A stretch of 64,000 nt of DNA from an uncultured Acidobacteriota bacterium (GTDB lineage Bacteria; Acidobacteriota; Blastocatellia; Pyrinomonadales; Pyrinomonadaceae): contig CALMAH010000036.1 in NCBI GenBank assembly GCA_937859595.1, positions 86,446 through 150,445 on the forward strand. Direction: 5' to 3'. Below, piece after piece: positions 28,117 to 35,232 of the stretch; within the stretch, counting starts at the first letter, position 1; the number at the start of each line of letters is the position of its first letter. The translations under genes and the position numbers were made by a program. The notes beneath the pieces are model-generated. The model did not search any database. It was given only the letters and a program-made list of their open reading frames with translations, and was not told the DNA's origin.

Positions 28117-28404
28117 ATGAATCTATCTGATCGTGAACGAAAGCGAGCTTGGAAAGCAGAACAAAAGGCATCGGCTAAAGAGGCGTTTCCATTACCACAC
28201 CAATTGCTCGCGTCGCTCTTTGATTTTGTTGATAAATCGGTCGGAAAGGAGGGTTGTGATCACACGCGTCGATTTACTGAAAGTTGGCTCGAAGATAATA
28301 GACTGTCACCTGAACCGGTTCTGAAGTGGCTTGGGTCGAATGCCGGCTATTGCGACTGCGAGGTGATCTCCAATGCGATGGACGCGTGGGAGGAAAATCG
28401 CTGA
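28117..28404 (+). CDS. DUF2695 domain protein
   Basis: 95 residues. An N-terminal basic helix (LSDRERKRAWKAEQKASAKE) is followed by a DUF2695-like domain: LLASLFDFVDKSVGKEGCDH, TRRFTESWLEDNRLSPEPVL and KWLGSNAGYCDCEVISNAMD. Cys-Asp-His and Cys-Asp-Cys suggest a metal site. Function of the family is unknown. ATG 28117 starts 4 bases after the fourth DUF2200 tail. It is followed 6 bases later by another DHFR-head/DUF2200-tail chimera. Confidence 0.8.
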   Translation: MNLSDRERKRAWKAEQKASAKEAFPLPHQLLASLFDFVDKSVGKEGCDHTRRFTESWLEDNRLSPEPVLKWLGSNAGYCDCEVISNAMDAWEENR

Positions 28405-28410
28405 GGAATT

Positions 28411-28521
28411 ATAAGGAAGTTGATTGCTGTGATGAACAGGGTGTGTGATTGGTTTTGCGATCTAGGTTGCCGAACTCGGCAAAGCAAGAAGATGGAGAAG
28501 ATATTGCGAACGGCGGAGTAG
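28411..28521 (+). pseudogene. In-frame chimera: DHFR-like head fused to DUF2200 tail
   Basis: 37 codons in a single frame. The first part, IRKLIAVMNRVCDWFCDL, corresponds to the DHFR-like N-terminus (MRKLIAAMNMTLDGFCDH), with ATA instead of ATG. The last part, [11 protein letters not shown] and TAG, is the DUF2200 C-terminus. The link is GCRTRQS. The next gene starts 6 bases after the stop. This is the clearest of the head-to-tail junctions. Confidence 0.82.
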
Positions 28522-28527
28522 TAACGG

Positions 28528-29199
28528 ATGGCGACCGACTGGTATCGACGCAATACTTGGACGAAGGCGGATGAAGAAGAATTCTTCATGCGGCTCGGTC
28601 GCGCGAGAAAGGATGGCCGGGCCCAGTACCTAAAACTCCAGGCGTATGCGCTAATGGATACTGAAAAATCTAGTCTACTAACAGTGGCAGAATCTCTTCT
28701 AACCAGGATATTGTCCGACTTTCCAGACGATAGAGTTGAAAAGAGCCAGACACTTAATGCGCTAGGCGTTATTCAAATGCGGCGCGGGAATAACGAGGCC
28801 GCGATTCAATTTTTTCAGCAAGCAATAGAATTTGAGAAGGCGTTTCCGTATAGCATCTCAGGAGCACATCTTAATCTTGGTGAAATCGTGGTAAAGACCG
28901 GTCGAACCGACCTCTATGACGAGGTGCAGGAGCGGTTTTTGGCTGAGGCTAATCGTGGCGGAATCATTTTCCCGGCGGAGTTGTATACCATCGGCTCGGT
29001 ATTAGCCATAATTTTCGCATTTAAGGACGATGTCGAGAATGCGAAATATTTTGCCGAGGTTGCCGCGAATAACGCTACCGCCAAAACGAACACGCTCTGG
29101 AATCCGAGAAAAAGGCACTATGGGACCGTTGAGCATAGAAAAGTTTGGCTAGACAGATTGGTCAAGAAAGCTCAGAAGTTTGTCAAAAGAGATTCATGA
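28528..29199 (+). CDS. TPR-like protein, 223 residues
   Basis: Begins TDWYRRNTWTKADEEEFFMR, LGRARKDGRAQYLKLQA, a start shared by a widespread family of uncharacterised TPR proteins often found among accessory genes. TPR motifs follow (KSQTLNALGVIQMRRGNNEA, AIQFFQQAIEFEKAFPYSIS, HLNLGEIVVKTGRTDLYDEV), then a helical C-terminus with RKRHYGTVEHRKVWLDRLV. Soluble and probably a protein-binding adaptor. Its stop overlaps the ATG of the DHFR-like gene (ATGA-type), so the order TPR gene then DHFR-like gene is probably the intact form of the junction seen broken twice upstream. Confidence 0.75.
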   Translation: MATDWYRRNTWTKADEEEFFMRLGRARKDGRAQYLKLQAYALMDTEKSSLLTVAESLLTRILSDFPDDRVEKSQTLNALGVIQMRRGNNEAAIQFFQQAIEFEKAFPYSISGAHLNLGEIVVKTGRTDLYDEVQERFLAEANRGGIIFPAELYTIGSVLAIIFAFKDDVENAKYFAEVAANNATAKTNTLWNPRKRHYGTVEHRKVWLDRLVKKAQKFVKRDS

Positions 29200-29750
29200 G
29201 AAAACTGATCGCCGCGATGAACATGACGTTGGATGGTTTTTGCGACCATACGGTGATGAGCGCGGACGACGAGATCCATGAGCATTACGCTAAGCTGCTG
29301 CGGGGTGCCGACACGCTGTTGTATGGACGCGTGACTTATCAGTTGATGGAGTATTGGCGCGGGATCGTCGAAAACCCGACCGGGAACAAGGCGACGGATG
29401 ATTTTGCCCGCGTTATCGACGGATGTTCAAAGATCGTCTATTCGAGGACTCTTGAGAGTGTTGATTGGAAAGGTGCCGAGCTTAGACGAGAGATCGACGC
29501 GGATGAGATACGAGAGCTGCAGCGGGGATCGGGCAAGGACCTGTTTGTCGGCAGCCCGAGCTTGATAGTCGCTCTTATGAATCTCGGTTTGGTTGACGAG
29601 CTACAGCTTGGCATCCAACCGACCATAGTCGGCGAGGGCCTGGCATTATTCAAAGACATCACCGAAAGGATCGATCTTAAGCTGCTTAGAACGCGAACAT
29701 TCGACTGCGGAGCGGTCTTTCATTACTATGAACCGACAGTTAATCGGTGA
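29196..29750 (+). CDS. Dihydrofolate reductase/RibD C-terminal family protein
   Basis: 184 residues of the YwjB/YyaP-like DHFR superfamily: RKLIAAMNMTLDGF at the N-terminus, LLRGADTLLYGRVTYQLMEY, SKIVYSRTLESVDWKGAEL, GSGKDLFVGSPSLIVALMNL (NADPH-binding region), GLVDELQLGIQPTIVGEGLA and a last strand RTFDCGAVFHYYEP. Probably an NADPH-dependent reductase; substrate unknown, and it is not the housekeeping folate enzyme. ATG 29196 overlaps the previous stop. Its 5' end is copied in fragments at 28004 and 28411. Confidence 0.88.
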   Translation: MRKLIAAMNMTLDGFCDHTVMSADDEIHEHYAKLLRGADTLLYGRVTYQLMEYWRGIVENPTGNKATDDFARVIDGCSKIVYSRTLESVDWKGAELRREIDADEIRELQRGSGKDLFVGSPSLIVALMNLGLVDELQLGIQPTIVGEGLALFKDITERIDLKLLRTRTFDCGAVFHYYEPTVNR

Positions 29751-29761
29751 CCGCTACGTGA

Positions 29762-29767
29762 TATAAT
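29762..29767 (+). promoter_or_regulatory. Putative -10 element of toxin-antitoxin module 3
   Basis: TATAAT in GATATAATTTT, 20 bases before the ATG at 29788, with AGAGG between. Same leader context as at 25032 and 26692. Confidence 0.42.
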
Positions 29768-29787
29768 TTTGCTTTAGAGGTATCCGT

Positions 29788-30015
29788 ATGTCAGTAGTTG
29801 CAGAAGCAGAAAAATTGGTCCTTAGCCTGTCTGAGAAAGATCGGGCTGAATTGGTAGGTAAGATATTGCGTTCGTTGCCGATGTATGCGGAGGACGGCGG
29901 ATTGGCGGAGGCACGACGCCGAGACCGGGAGATGGACGAGGATCCGGATTCGATAATAACAATGGAACAATTGGACGCTAGACTGGTAGAGCATTTCCCG
30001 TTTCTCCGCAATTGA
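29788..30015 (+). CDS. Addiction-module antitoxin, paralogue of module 2
   Basis: 75 residues; the first 30 (SVVAEAEKLVLSLSEKDRAE, LVGKILRSLP) are nearly those of the antitoxin at 26716. The C-terminal half differs (MYAEDGGLAEARRRDREMDE, DPDSIITMEQLDARLVEHF), as expected if each antitoxin fits only its own toxin. It overlaps the toxin gene by the TTGA arrangement. Together with the sequence at 26716 it shows that the same TA family was placed twice in this island. Confidence 0.85.
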   Translation: MSVVAEAEKLVLSLSEKDRAELVGKILRSLPMYAEDGGLAEARRRDREMDEDPDSIITMEQLDARLVEHFPFLRN

Positions 30016-30317
30016 GTTTTGAACTCAACTCGGCTGTCCATAATGACCTGCGCGAAGCGATCGAACATTACGACGATACAGCCAGAAGCAAGGTCGCGAT
30101 CGACTTTTACAGAGAGTTTTTGCGATTCGCAGGTCTTGCGGCAGAGGCACCCCGTGCCTTCCGGATTTATGAGAATGACCCAACGGAGATCCGAAGGGTG
30201 AATTTTCGAAGGTTTCCATATCACTTCTTGTTCAGGCAGGTTGGAGAGAACGCCATAAGAATACTGGTTGTTCGCCATGACCATCGGCATCCGTCCTATG
30301 GACTCGACCGGTGGTGA
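30012..30317 (+). CDS. RelE/ParE-family toxin, module 3
   Basis: 101 residues, starting at TTG 30012 overlapping the antitoxin stop (the only start that fits the family length). Pattern: LNSAVHNDLREAIEHYDDTA, RSKVAIDFYREFLRF, RAFRIYENDPTEIRRVNFRR, FPYHFLFRQVGENAIRILVV and RHDHRHPSYGLDRW, a ParE/RelE fold with the usual His-rich end. It is related to, but clearly diverged from, the toxin at 26940. Its stop is 4 bases before the korA start codon, so korA may be transcribed from the TA promoter. Confidence 0.85.
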   Translation: MSFELNSAVHNDLREAIEHYDDTARSKVAIDFYREFLRFAGLAAEAPRAFRIYENDPTEIRRVNFRRFPYHFLFRQVGENAIRILVVRHDHRHPSYGLDRW

Positions 30318-30321
30318 GAGT

Positions 30322-32328
30322 ATGAAGATAAACGATTTTGTAGTTCGCTTTGCGAATGTTAACGGCACCGGGTCGGCGTCGGCCAATGCTTTGTTTACGA
30401 AGGCGGTGTTTCGGATGGGTGTGCCGGTTACGCCGAAGAACATTTTTCCGTCAAACATTCAGGGGCTGCCGACGTGGTATGAGGTCCGTGTATCGGAAAA
30501 TGGTTATCTCGGGCGGCGCGAGGGCTTGGATCTGATGGTCGCGGTAAATCCGCAGTCGATGAAGAAGGATTATGCCGATGTGCGCCCCGGCGGTTATTTT
30601 GTTTACGACAACACAAAGCCGCTCTCGCCGGAATACGATCGGACGGACATCACTCACCTCGGCATCCCGATGACGGCTCTTTGCAACGCTGAGTTTACCG
30701 ATGCCCGCCAGCGTCAGCTTTTCAAGAACATTGTTTATATCGGTGCGCTTTCGACGCTTTTTGACATACCGTTCGACGTTCTCGAAGGGATGATCGGCGA
30801 ACAATTCAGGAAGAAAGAGAAGCTCATCGCACCGAATATAAAGGCCCTCAATCTGGGTGTTAATTACGTTAAGGAAAATTTCGAATATCCCTTTGACCTT
30901 CGTATCGAGCGTCGCGATCTGCTCGGCGACAAGATACTTTATAGCGGCAATTCGGCATGCGCACTCGGCGCGATCTATGCCGGTGCGACCGTCGCTGCCT
31001 GGTACCCGATCACGCCTTCAACCTCCGTCGTCGATGCCTTTGCAAGCTATTGCGCAAAGTACCGCGTAGATCCCGAAACTGGGAAGAACAACTACGCCAT
31101 CGTGCAGGCCGAAGATGAGCTCGCCGCGATCGGGATGGTGATGGGAGCGATGTGGAACGGCGCCCGAGCATTTACAGCGACCAGCGGCCCCGGCGTTTCT
31201 CTAATGAACGAGTTTCTTGGGCTGGGGTATTTTGCAGAGGTGCCCACCGTTTTGATAGATGTTCAGCGCACCGGCCCCTCGACCGGAATGCCGACGCGCA
31301 CGCAGCAGTCTGACATTCTGCTCGCGGCCTATGCCTCGCACGGCGACACAAAGCACCCGCTGCTCTTTCCGGCGACGCCGAAGGAGTGCTTTGAGCTGAC
31401 CGCCGATGCATTTGACCTGACCGAACGGCTGCAGACGCCGGTTATTGTTATGACCGACCTCGACCTTGGGATGAACGACCACGTGACAGAGCCGCTGGAA
31501 TGGGACGATAACCGCAAATGGGATCGCGGAAAACTGCTCTCGGCTGAACAGTTGGAGAAGATCTATACCGCGGCTATCGGGAAACATGCGGGCAACGGTG
31601 ATGGGAACAGTTCTATCGATGACATCGAGCAAGCGTTGCCGGGTAACATCGAACTCGAAACCCTTACGAACGATACAGCGGCACCCGAACCGCCGCTCGA
31701 GCAGTTTCGCGGCAAATTTGGCCGTTATCTGGACATTGACGAGGACGGCATCCCCTATCGAACGATCCCGGGAGTGCACACGACCAAGGGTGCGTTTGTA
31801 ACGCGGGGTTCCAGCCGTGATGAATATGCGGTCTATACCGAAGACGGCGACGCTTACCGGCGCAATGTGGACCGTCTGATGCGGAAATGGGAGACCGCAA
31901 AGGAACTGGTGCCGAGCCCCGAATTCTACGTAAGAGACAAGGGACGGGTGACAAGTGACAAGCAAGAATATTCCGAGAGCGCATCTGTCACCCGTCACCA
32001 GTCGCCTGTCGCGCCTTTCGGAGTGATCTATTTTGGAACATCCACTTACTCTGCCGAGGAGGCTCTTGATCTGCTTGCCGAAGAGGGAATTCACCTGGAC
32101 GCAATGCGCGTCCGAGCGTTCCCCTTTGGCAGTGCTTTCGTCGATTTTGTCGAGTCGCACGACCGCATCTTCGTCATTGAACAAAACCGCGACGCTCAGT
32201 TCAAAAGCCTGATGATGATCGAACTCGGGATCGATCCGGCGAAACTGATCTCCGTCCTCAACTACGACGGCATGCCGATAACGGCGGATAATATTTACAG
32301 GCAGATAAAAGGAGCGATTGCTATATGA
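30322..32328 (+). CDS. korA: 2-oxoacid:ferredoxin oxidoreductase, fused gamma-alpha subunit
   Basis: 668 residues. Residues 1 to about 190 form the gamma (POR) domain (MKINDFVVRFANVNGTGSAS), followed by the alpha pyrimidine-binding domain (SGNSACALGAIYAGATVAAW, YPITPSTSVVDAFASY, AEDELAAIGMVMGAMWNGAR, TATSGPGVSLMNEFLGLGYF) and a C-terminal domain II. With KorB it decarboxylates a 2-oxoacid, probably 2-oxoglutarate or a branched-chain acid, to acyl-CoA using ferredoxin. Residues about 541-564 are an in-frame repeat insertion before PFGVIYFGTSTYS. ATG 30322 is supported by the family N-terminus. The symbol is used for the family; the substrate is not proven. Confidence 0.92.
   Translation: MKINDFVVRFANVNGTGSASANALFTKAVFRMGVPVTPKNIFPSNIQGLPTWYEVRVSENGYLGRREGLDLMVAVNPQSMKKDYADVRPGGYFVYDNTKPLSPEYDRTDITHLGIPMTALCNAEFTDARQRQLFKNIVYIGALSTLFDIPFDVLEGMIGEQFRKKEKLIAPNIKALNLGVNYVKENFEYPFDLRIERRDLLGDKILYSGNSACALGAIYAGATVAAWYPITPSTSVVDAFASYCAKYRVDPETGKNNYAIVQAEDELAAIGMVMGAMWNGARAFTATSGPGVSLMNEFLGLGYFAEVPTVLIDVQRTGPSTGMPTRTQQSDILLAAYASHGDTKHPLLFPATPKECFELTADAFDLTERLQTPVIVMTDLDLGMNDHVTEPLEWDDNRKWDRGKLLSAEQLEKIYTAAIGKHAGNGDGNSSIDDIEQALPGNIELETLTNDTAAPEPPLEQFRGKFGRYLDIDEDGIPYRTIPGVHTTKGAFVTRGSSRDEYAVYTEDGDAYRRNVDRLMRKWETAKELVPSPEFYVRDKGRVTSDKQEYSESASVTRHQSPVAPFGVIYFGTSTYSAEEALDLLAEEGIHLDAMRVRAFPFGSAFVDFVESHDRIFVIEQNRDAQFKSLMMIELGIDPAKLISVLNYDGMPITADNIYRQIKGAIAI
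31944..32014 (+). repeat. In-frame heptamer/inverted-repeat insertion inside korA
   Basis: Two tandem GTGACAA units (31948-31961) and, after a 25-base spacer, four degenerate heptamers (GTCACCC, GTCACCA, GTCGCCT, GTCGCGC) at 31987-32014. A 10-bp inverted repeat links the two sides: ACGGGTGACA at 31944-31953 and TGTCACCCGT at 31986-31995. It encodes about 23 residues in a linker and does not break the frame. Confidence 0.75.
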
Positions 32329-32777
32329 ATATTATTCGCAAAGTATGGCCTTTTTTCCCCATTGCGTTCGCACTTTGTTTAATTACTGTTACCGAAAGTC
32401 ATGCATCTACGTGCCTCAGCGCGCGTGAAGGCGAGTTTCGACAAGCAAAAGCTATTTTCATCGGAAAGGCTCTCTCGGTCGGGCCAACTCAGATCGGACC
32501 TAACGGACGAGAGCTTACTCCGATACGACTTTCCGTAGTCAAAAGCTGGAAAGGATCGGTTGGAAAGGAAACCACAGTCTGGACAAACAATCGCATGGGA
32601 CTTTGCGACGTTTTCCTATTCGAGGCCGGCGAAACATACTTGGTTTATGCACAGAAAGATATGTTCGCTTCATCAGATTGTAATTCAAGCAAGATTGCAT
32701 CAACAGAGGTAGCCATAGAGCAGATAAAACAGCTCAATAATTGGTGGTTTAGATTCAAGCCTCGGTTACATTTGTAG
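32325..32777 (+). CDS. Secreted NTR/TIMP-like protein, 150 residues
   Basis: Signal peptide (NIIRKVWPFFPIAFALCLIT ending near SHAS), then CLSAREGEFRQAKAIFIGKA, a Thr-rich strand region, VVKSWKGSVGKETTVWTNNR and an ETYLVYAQKDMFASSDCNSS segment. The Cys near the N-terminus, the A-x-A-I-F-I-G-K-A strand and the late Cys resemble netrin/TIMP-like (NTR) OB-fold proteins that bacteria export. Its ATG overlaps the korA stop (ATGA), so it is translated with korA, although a secreted protein has no obvious role in that enzyme. It separates korA from korB and looks inserted. Confidence 0.7.
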   Translation: MNIIRKVWPFFPIAFALCLITVTESHASTCLSAREGEFRQAKAIFIGKALSVGPTQIGPNGRELTPIRLSVVKSWKGSVGKETTVWTNNRMGLCDVFLFEAGETYLVYAQKDMFASSDCNSSKIASTEVAIEQIKQLNNWWFRFKPRLHL

Positions 32778-32801
32778 TTAAAAACTAAGTAAGAAACATT
32801 T

Positions 32802-33854
32802 ATGACCTACGTACGATCAACATTCCGCCACCCGGCCTTGCCGAAGAACGACCTTGGGTACACGGTCGATTATTATGAGGGCTCGCTTTCGACGCTGTGT
32901 GCCGGCTGCGGGCACGACTCGATCAATGCGGCTATCGTCGAGGCGTGCTGGGAGATGAATATTGAACCGCACAAGGTTGCAAAGCTTTCGGGTATTGGGT
33001 GTTCATCGAAATCGCCGGCATATTTCCTTACAAACTCGCATGGTTTCAATTCGGTCCACGGACGTATGCCCTCGGTGGCGACGGGTGCGAACCTGGCAAA
33101 CCGCGACCTGATATATTTTGGCGTTTCCGGCGATGGCGACACTGCTTCTATCGGGATGGGGCAGTTCGTCCACGTTGTCCGACGAAATCTCAAAATGGTC
33201 TATCTCGTGATGAACAACGGGTGTTACGGGCTGACGAAGGGCCAGGATTCGGCGACCGCCGATGCCGGTTCAAAGAACAAGACCGGACACGAAAACCTGT
33301 TCGCGGCGATCGACCTGGCCAGTCTCGCGATCGAACTCGGTGCGACATTTGTTGCTCAGAGCTTTTCGGGAGATAAAGAACAGCTTGTGCCTCTGCTCAA
33401 AGCGGCGATGCGCCATAATGGGTTCGCTTTTCTAAACGTGATCTCACCCTGCGTCACATTTAACAACAATGTGGGATCGACAAAATCATACGATTACGTT
33501 CGCGAACATATGGCTGCGACGGCGACCATGGACTTTATCCCGATGATGCACGAGATAAAGACCAGATACGAAGCCGGCTCCGTCAAGGACCTCACGATGC
33601 ATGACGGTTCCGTCATCCACCTCAACAAGCTCGCGAAAGACTGGGATCCCCACGACCGACTTTCCGCCACAAATGCCATCCGCCTTGCCAAACGCCGGGA
33701 TGAGATACTGACCGGGCTGCTTTACATCAATGAAGACACTCCTGATCTGCACGAAATACTTAACACAAGCGAAACTCCGCTGAACGCGATGACGTCGGAA
33801 GAACTTTGCCCCGGCAGCCGGGCACTCGCCGACCTGAACCTTCGGCTTCGCTGA
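32802..33854 (+). CDS. korB: 2-oxoacid:ferredoxin oxidoreductase, beta subunit
   Basis: 350-residue thiamine-diphosphate subunit. LCAGCGHDSINAAIVEACWE and GIGCSSKSPAYFLTNSHGFN at the N-terminus, HGRMPSVATGANLANRD, the TPP/Mg2+ motif FGVSGDGDTASIGMGQFVH (GDGD), and VMNNGCYGLTKGQDSAT. Partner of KorA and probably of the GltD-like Fe-S protein. The KorB-like proteins with HGR and TKGQ motifs act on 2-oxoglutarate or related acids. It starts 24 bases after the inserted secreted-protein gene. No clear terminator follows. Confidence 0.94.
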   Translation: MTYVRSTFRHPALPKNDLGYTVDYYEGSLSTLCAGCGHDSINAAIVEACWEMNIEPHKVAKLSGIGCSSKSPAYFLTNSHGFNSVHGRMPSVATGANLANRDLIYFGVSGDGDTASIGMGQFVHVVRRNLKMVYLVMNNGCYGLTKGQDSATADAGSKNKTGHENLFAAIDLASLAIELGATFVAQSFSGDKEQLVPLLKAAMRHNGFAFLNVISPCVTFNNNVGSTKSYDYVREHMAATATMDFIPMMHEIKTRYEAGSVKDLTMHDGSVIHLNKLAKDWDPHDRLSATNAIRLAKRRDEILTGLLYINEDTPDLHEILNTSETPLNAMTSEELCPGSRALADLNLRLR

Positions 33855-33999
33855 TCCGCTGACCTGTCGTCGAAAGGCAACGCTTTGTGGTACCCGCTTG
33901 GGAGGCAAAGATCAAAATAATGTTCGGGAGCCGGGGTATAGGGCGAACACGAGACCTCTCTTTTTCTTCTAAACCATATCTGGGATATTCTTTGTAGTT

Positions 34000-35181
34000 A
34001 TGAAGAGATCGATTCACTGTGTTCTTTTTTCTATTGTTGCGGCTACGATGCCCTTGACTGGATGTTCAAATGCGGCACCGACGGGCGGCGTGGACAATAC
34101 GGTGTTTGAGGCCGCGGGGGACGGGGCGGCAAAGTTTCGCGTGGAGACCGTGGCGACCGGGTTGGAGGTACCCTGGGCGTTTGCATGGCTGCCGAACGGA
34201 GACATGCTTTTGACCGAACGGGCCGGCCGGGTTCGCATTATTGAGGGCGGTAAGCTCAGGCCTGAACCCGTATATGTTGTCCCTGATGTCGAACCTTCAA
34301 GCGAGAGCGGCTTAATGGACGTAACCATCGATCCCGGCTTTGCCGACAATTCATACGTTTACATCGCCTATGCATACCGTCAGGACGGCAAACAGGTAAA
34401 GATCGTTCGCTACACCTATTCCGGCGGAAAGTTTACCGAGCCCTTCAATGTGATAGAGATGATCCCGGCCGCTCCGAATCATGCAGGTACGCGTGCAAGG
34501 TTTGGCCCGGACGGTAAGCTGTATATTACGACCGGAGATGCGACCAAATGGGATCTCGCACAGCAGATGGATTCACTTGCCGGCAAGACCCTTCGCATAA
34601 ATGCCGACGGCACTGTTCCCGACGACAATCCGTTCGTTAACCAAAAAGGCGCGCGGCCTGAGATCTGGTCTATCGGCCACCGCAACGCTCAGGGGCTTGA
34701 CTGGCAGCCCGGGACCGGCCTGATGTTCCAGACCGAACACGGTCCCAGCAATTTCGAAGGACGCGGCGGCGGCGCGGACGAGGTGAACATAGTAGAGGCT
34801 GGTAAAGATTACGGCTGGCCGACGATCTGGGGCACAAGGACGCGAGCGGGCATGGAACCGCCGCTGCTCGAATACACACCGGCATGTGCTCCTGCAAGCG
34901 GAGCGTTTTACAACGGCGACAAGTTCCCTGAATTTAAGGGCAATTTCTTTTTTGGATGCCTTCGCGGCGCCCGCATCATCCGCGTCGTTCTGGATGGACG
35001 CAAAGTCGTAAGGCAAGAAAACCTGCTTGAAGGCAACGTAGGTCGCGTCCGCGAGGTCGCCGAAGGGCCCGATGGCTATCTCTATTTCTCGACCTCAAAC
35101 CGCGACGGCCGCGGCCGCCCCGACAAAGAAGACGACCGCATAATGCGTCTCGTTCCTGAAACGCAGAATCCGGAACAGTAG
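34000..35181 (+). CDS. PQQ-type aldose sugar dehydrogenase lipoprotein (glucose/sorbosone family)
   Basis: 393 residues. Lipoprotein signal peptide (lipobox LTGC) followed by a six-bladed beta-propeller of the glucose/sorbosone dehydrogenase family. Visible blades: VATGLEVPWAFAWLPNGDML, GLMDVTIDPGFADNSYVYIA, RFGPDGKLYITTGDA, WSIGHRNAQGLDWQ, QTEHGPSNFEGRGGGADEVN, EAGKDYGWPTIWG and EVAEGPDGYLYFSTSNRDGR. Relatives such as YliI oxidise aldoses with PQQ in the periplasm; the genome would need PQQ from elsewhere. The gap 33855-33999 upstream holds no gene. Confidence 0.92.
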   Translation: MKRSIHCVLFSIVAATMPLTGCSNAAPTGGVDNTVFEAAGDGAAKFRVETVATGLEVPWAFAWLPNGDMLLTERAGRVRIIEGGKLRPEPVYVVPDVEPSSESGLMDVTIDPGFADNSYVYIAYAYRQDGKQVKIVRYTYSGGKFTEPFNVIEMIPAAPNHAGTRARFGPDGKLYITTGDATKWDLAQQMDSLAGKTLRINADGTVPDDNPFVNQKGARPEIWSIGHRNAQGLDWQPGTGLMFQTEHGPSNFEGRGGGADEVNIVEAGKDYGWPTIWGTRTRAGMEPPLLEYTPACAPASGAFYNGDKFPEFKGNFFFGCLRGARIIRVVLDGRKVVRQENLLEGNVGRVREVAEGPDGYLYFSTSNRDGRGRPDKEDDRIMRLVPETQNPEQ

Positions 35182-35232
35182 TCATAGCTTCGCTTTTGCA
35201 ACTAGATCGTCTTTCGTGGCATCGATACTGTT

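Noticed and set aside
26331..28528. Integron gene-cassette array with attC sites
   Set aside because: The repeated elements are recognisable gene ends in coding phase rather than attC-type hairpins, and no integrase is present in the window.
31201..32184. Long open frame (327 residues) on the minus strand opposite korA
   Set aside because: Shadow of korA; no domain, no start site, unnatural composition.
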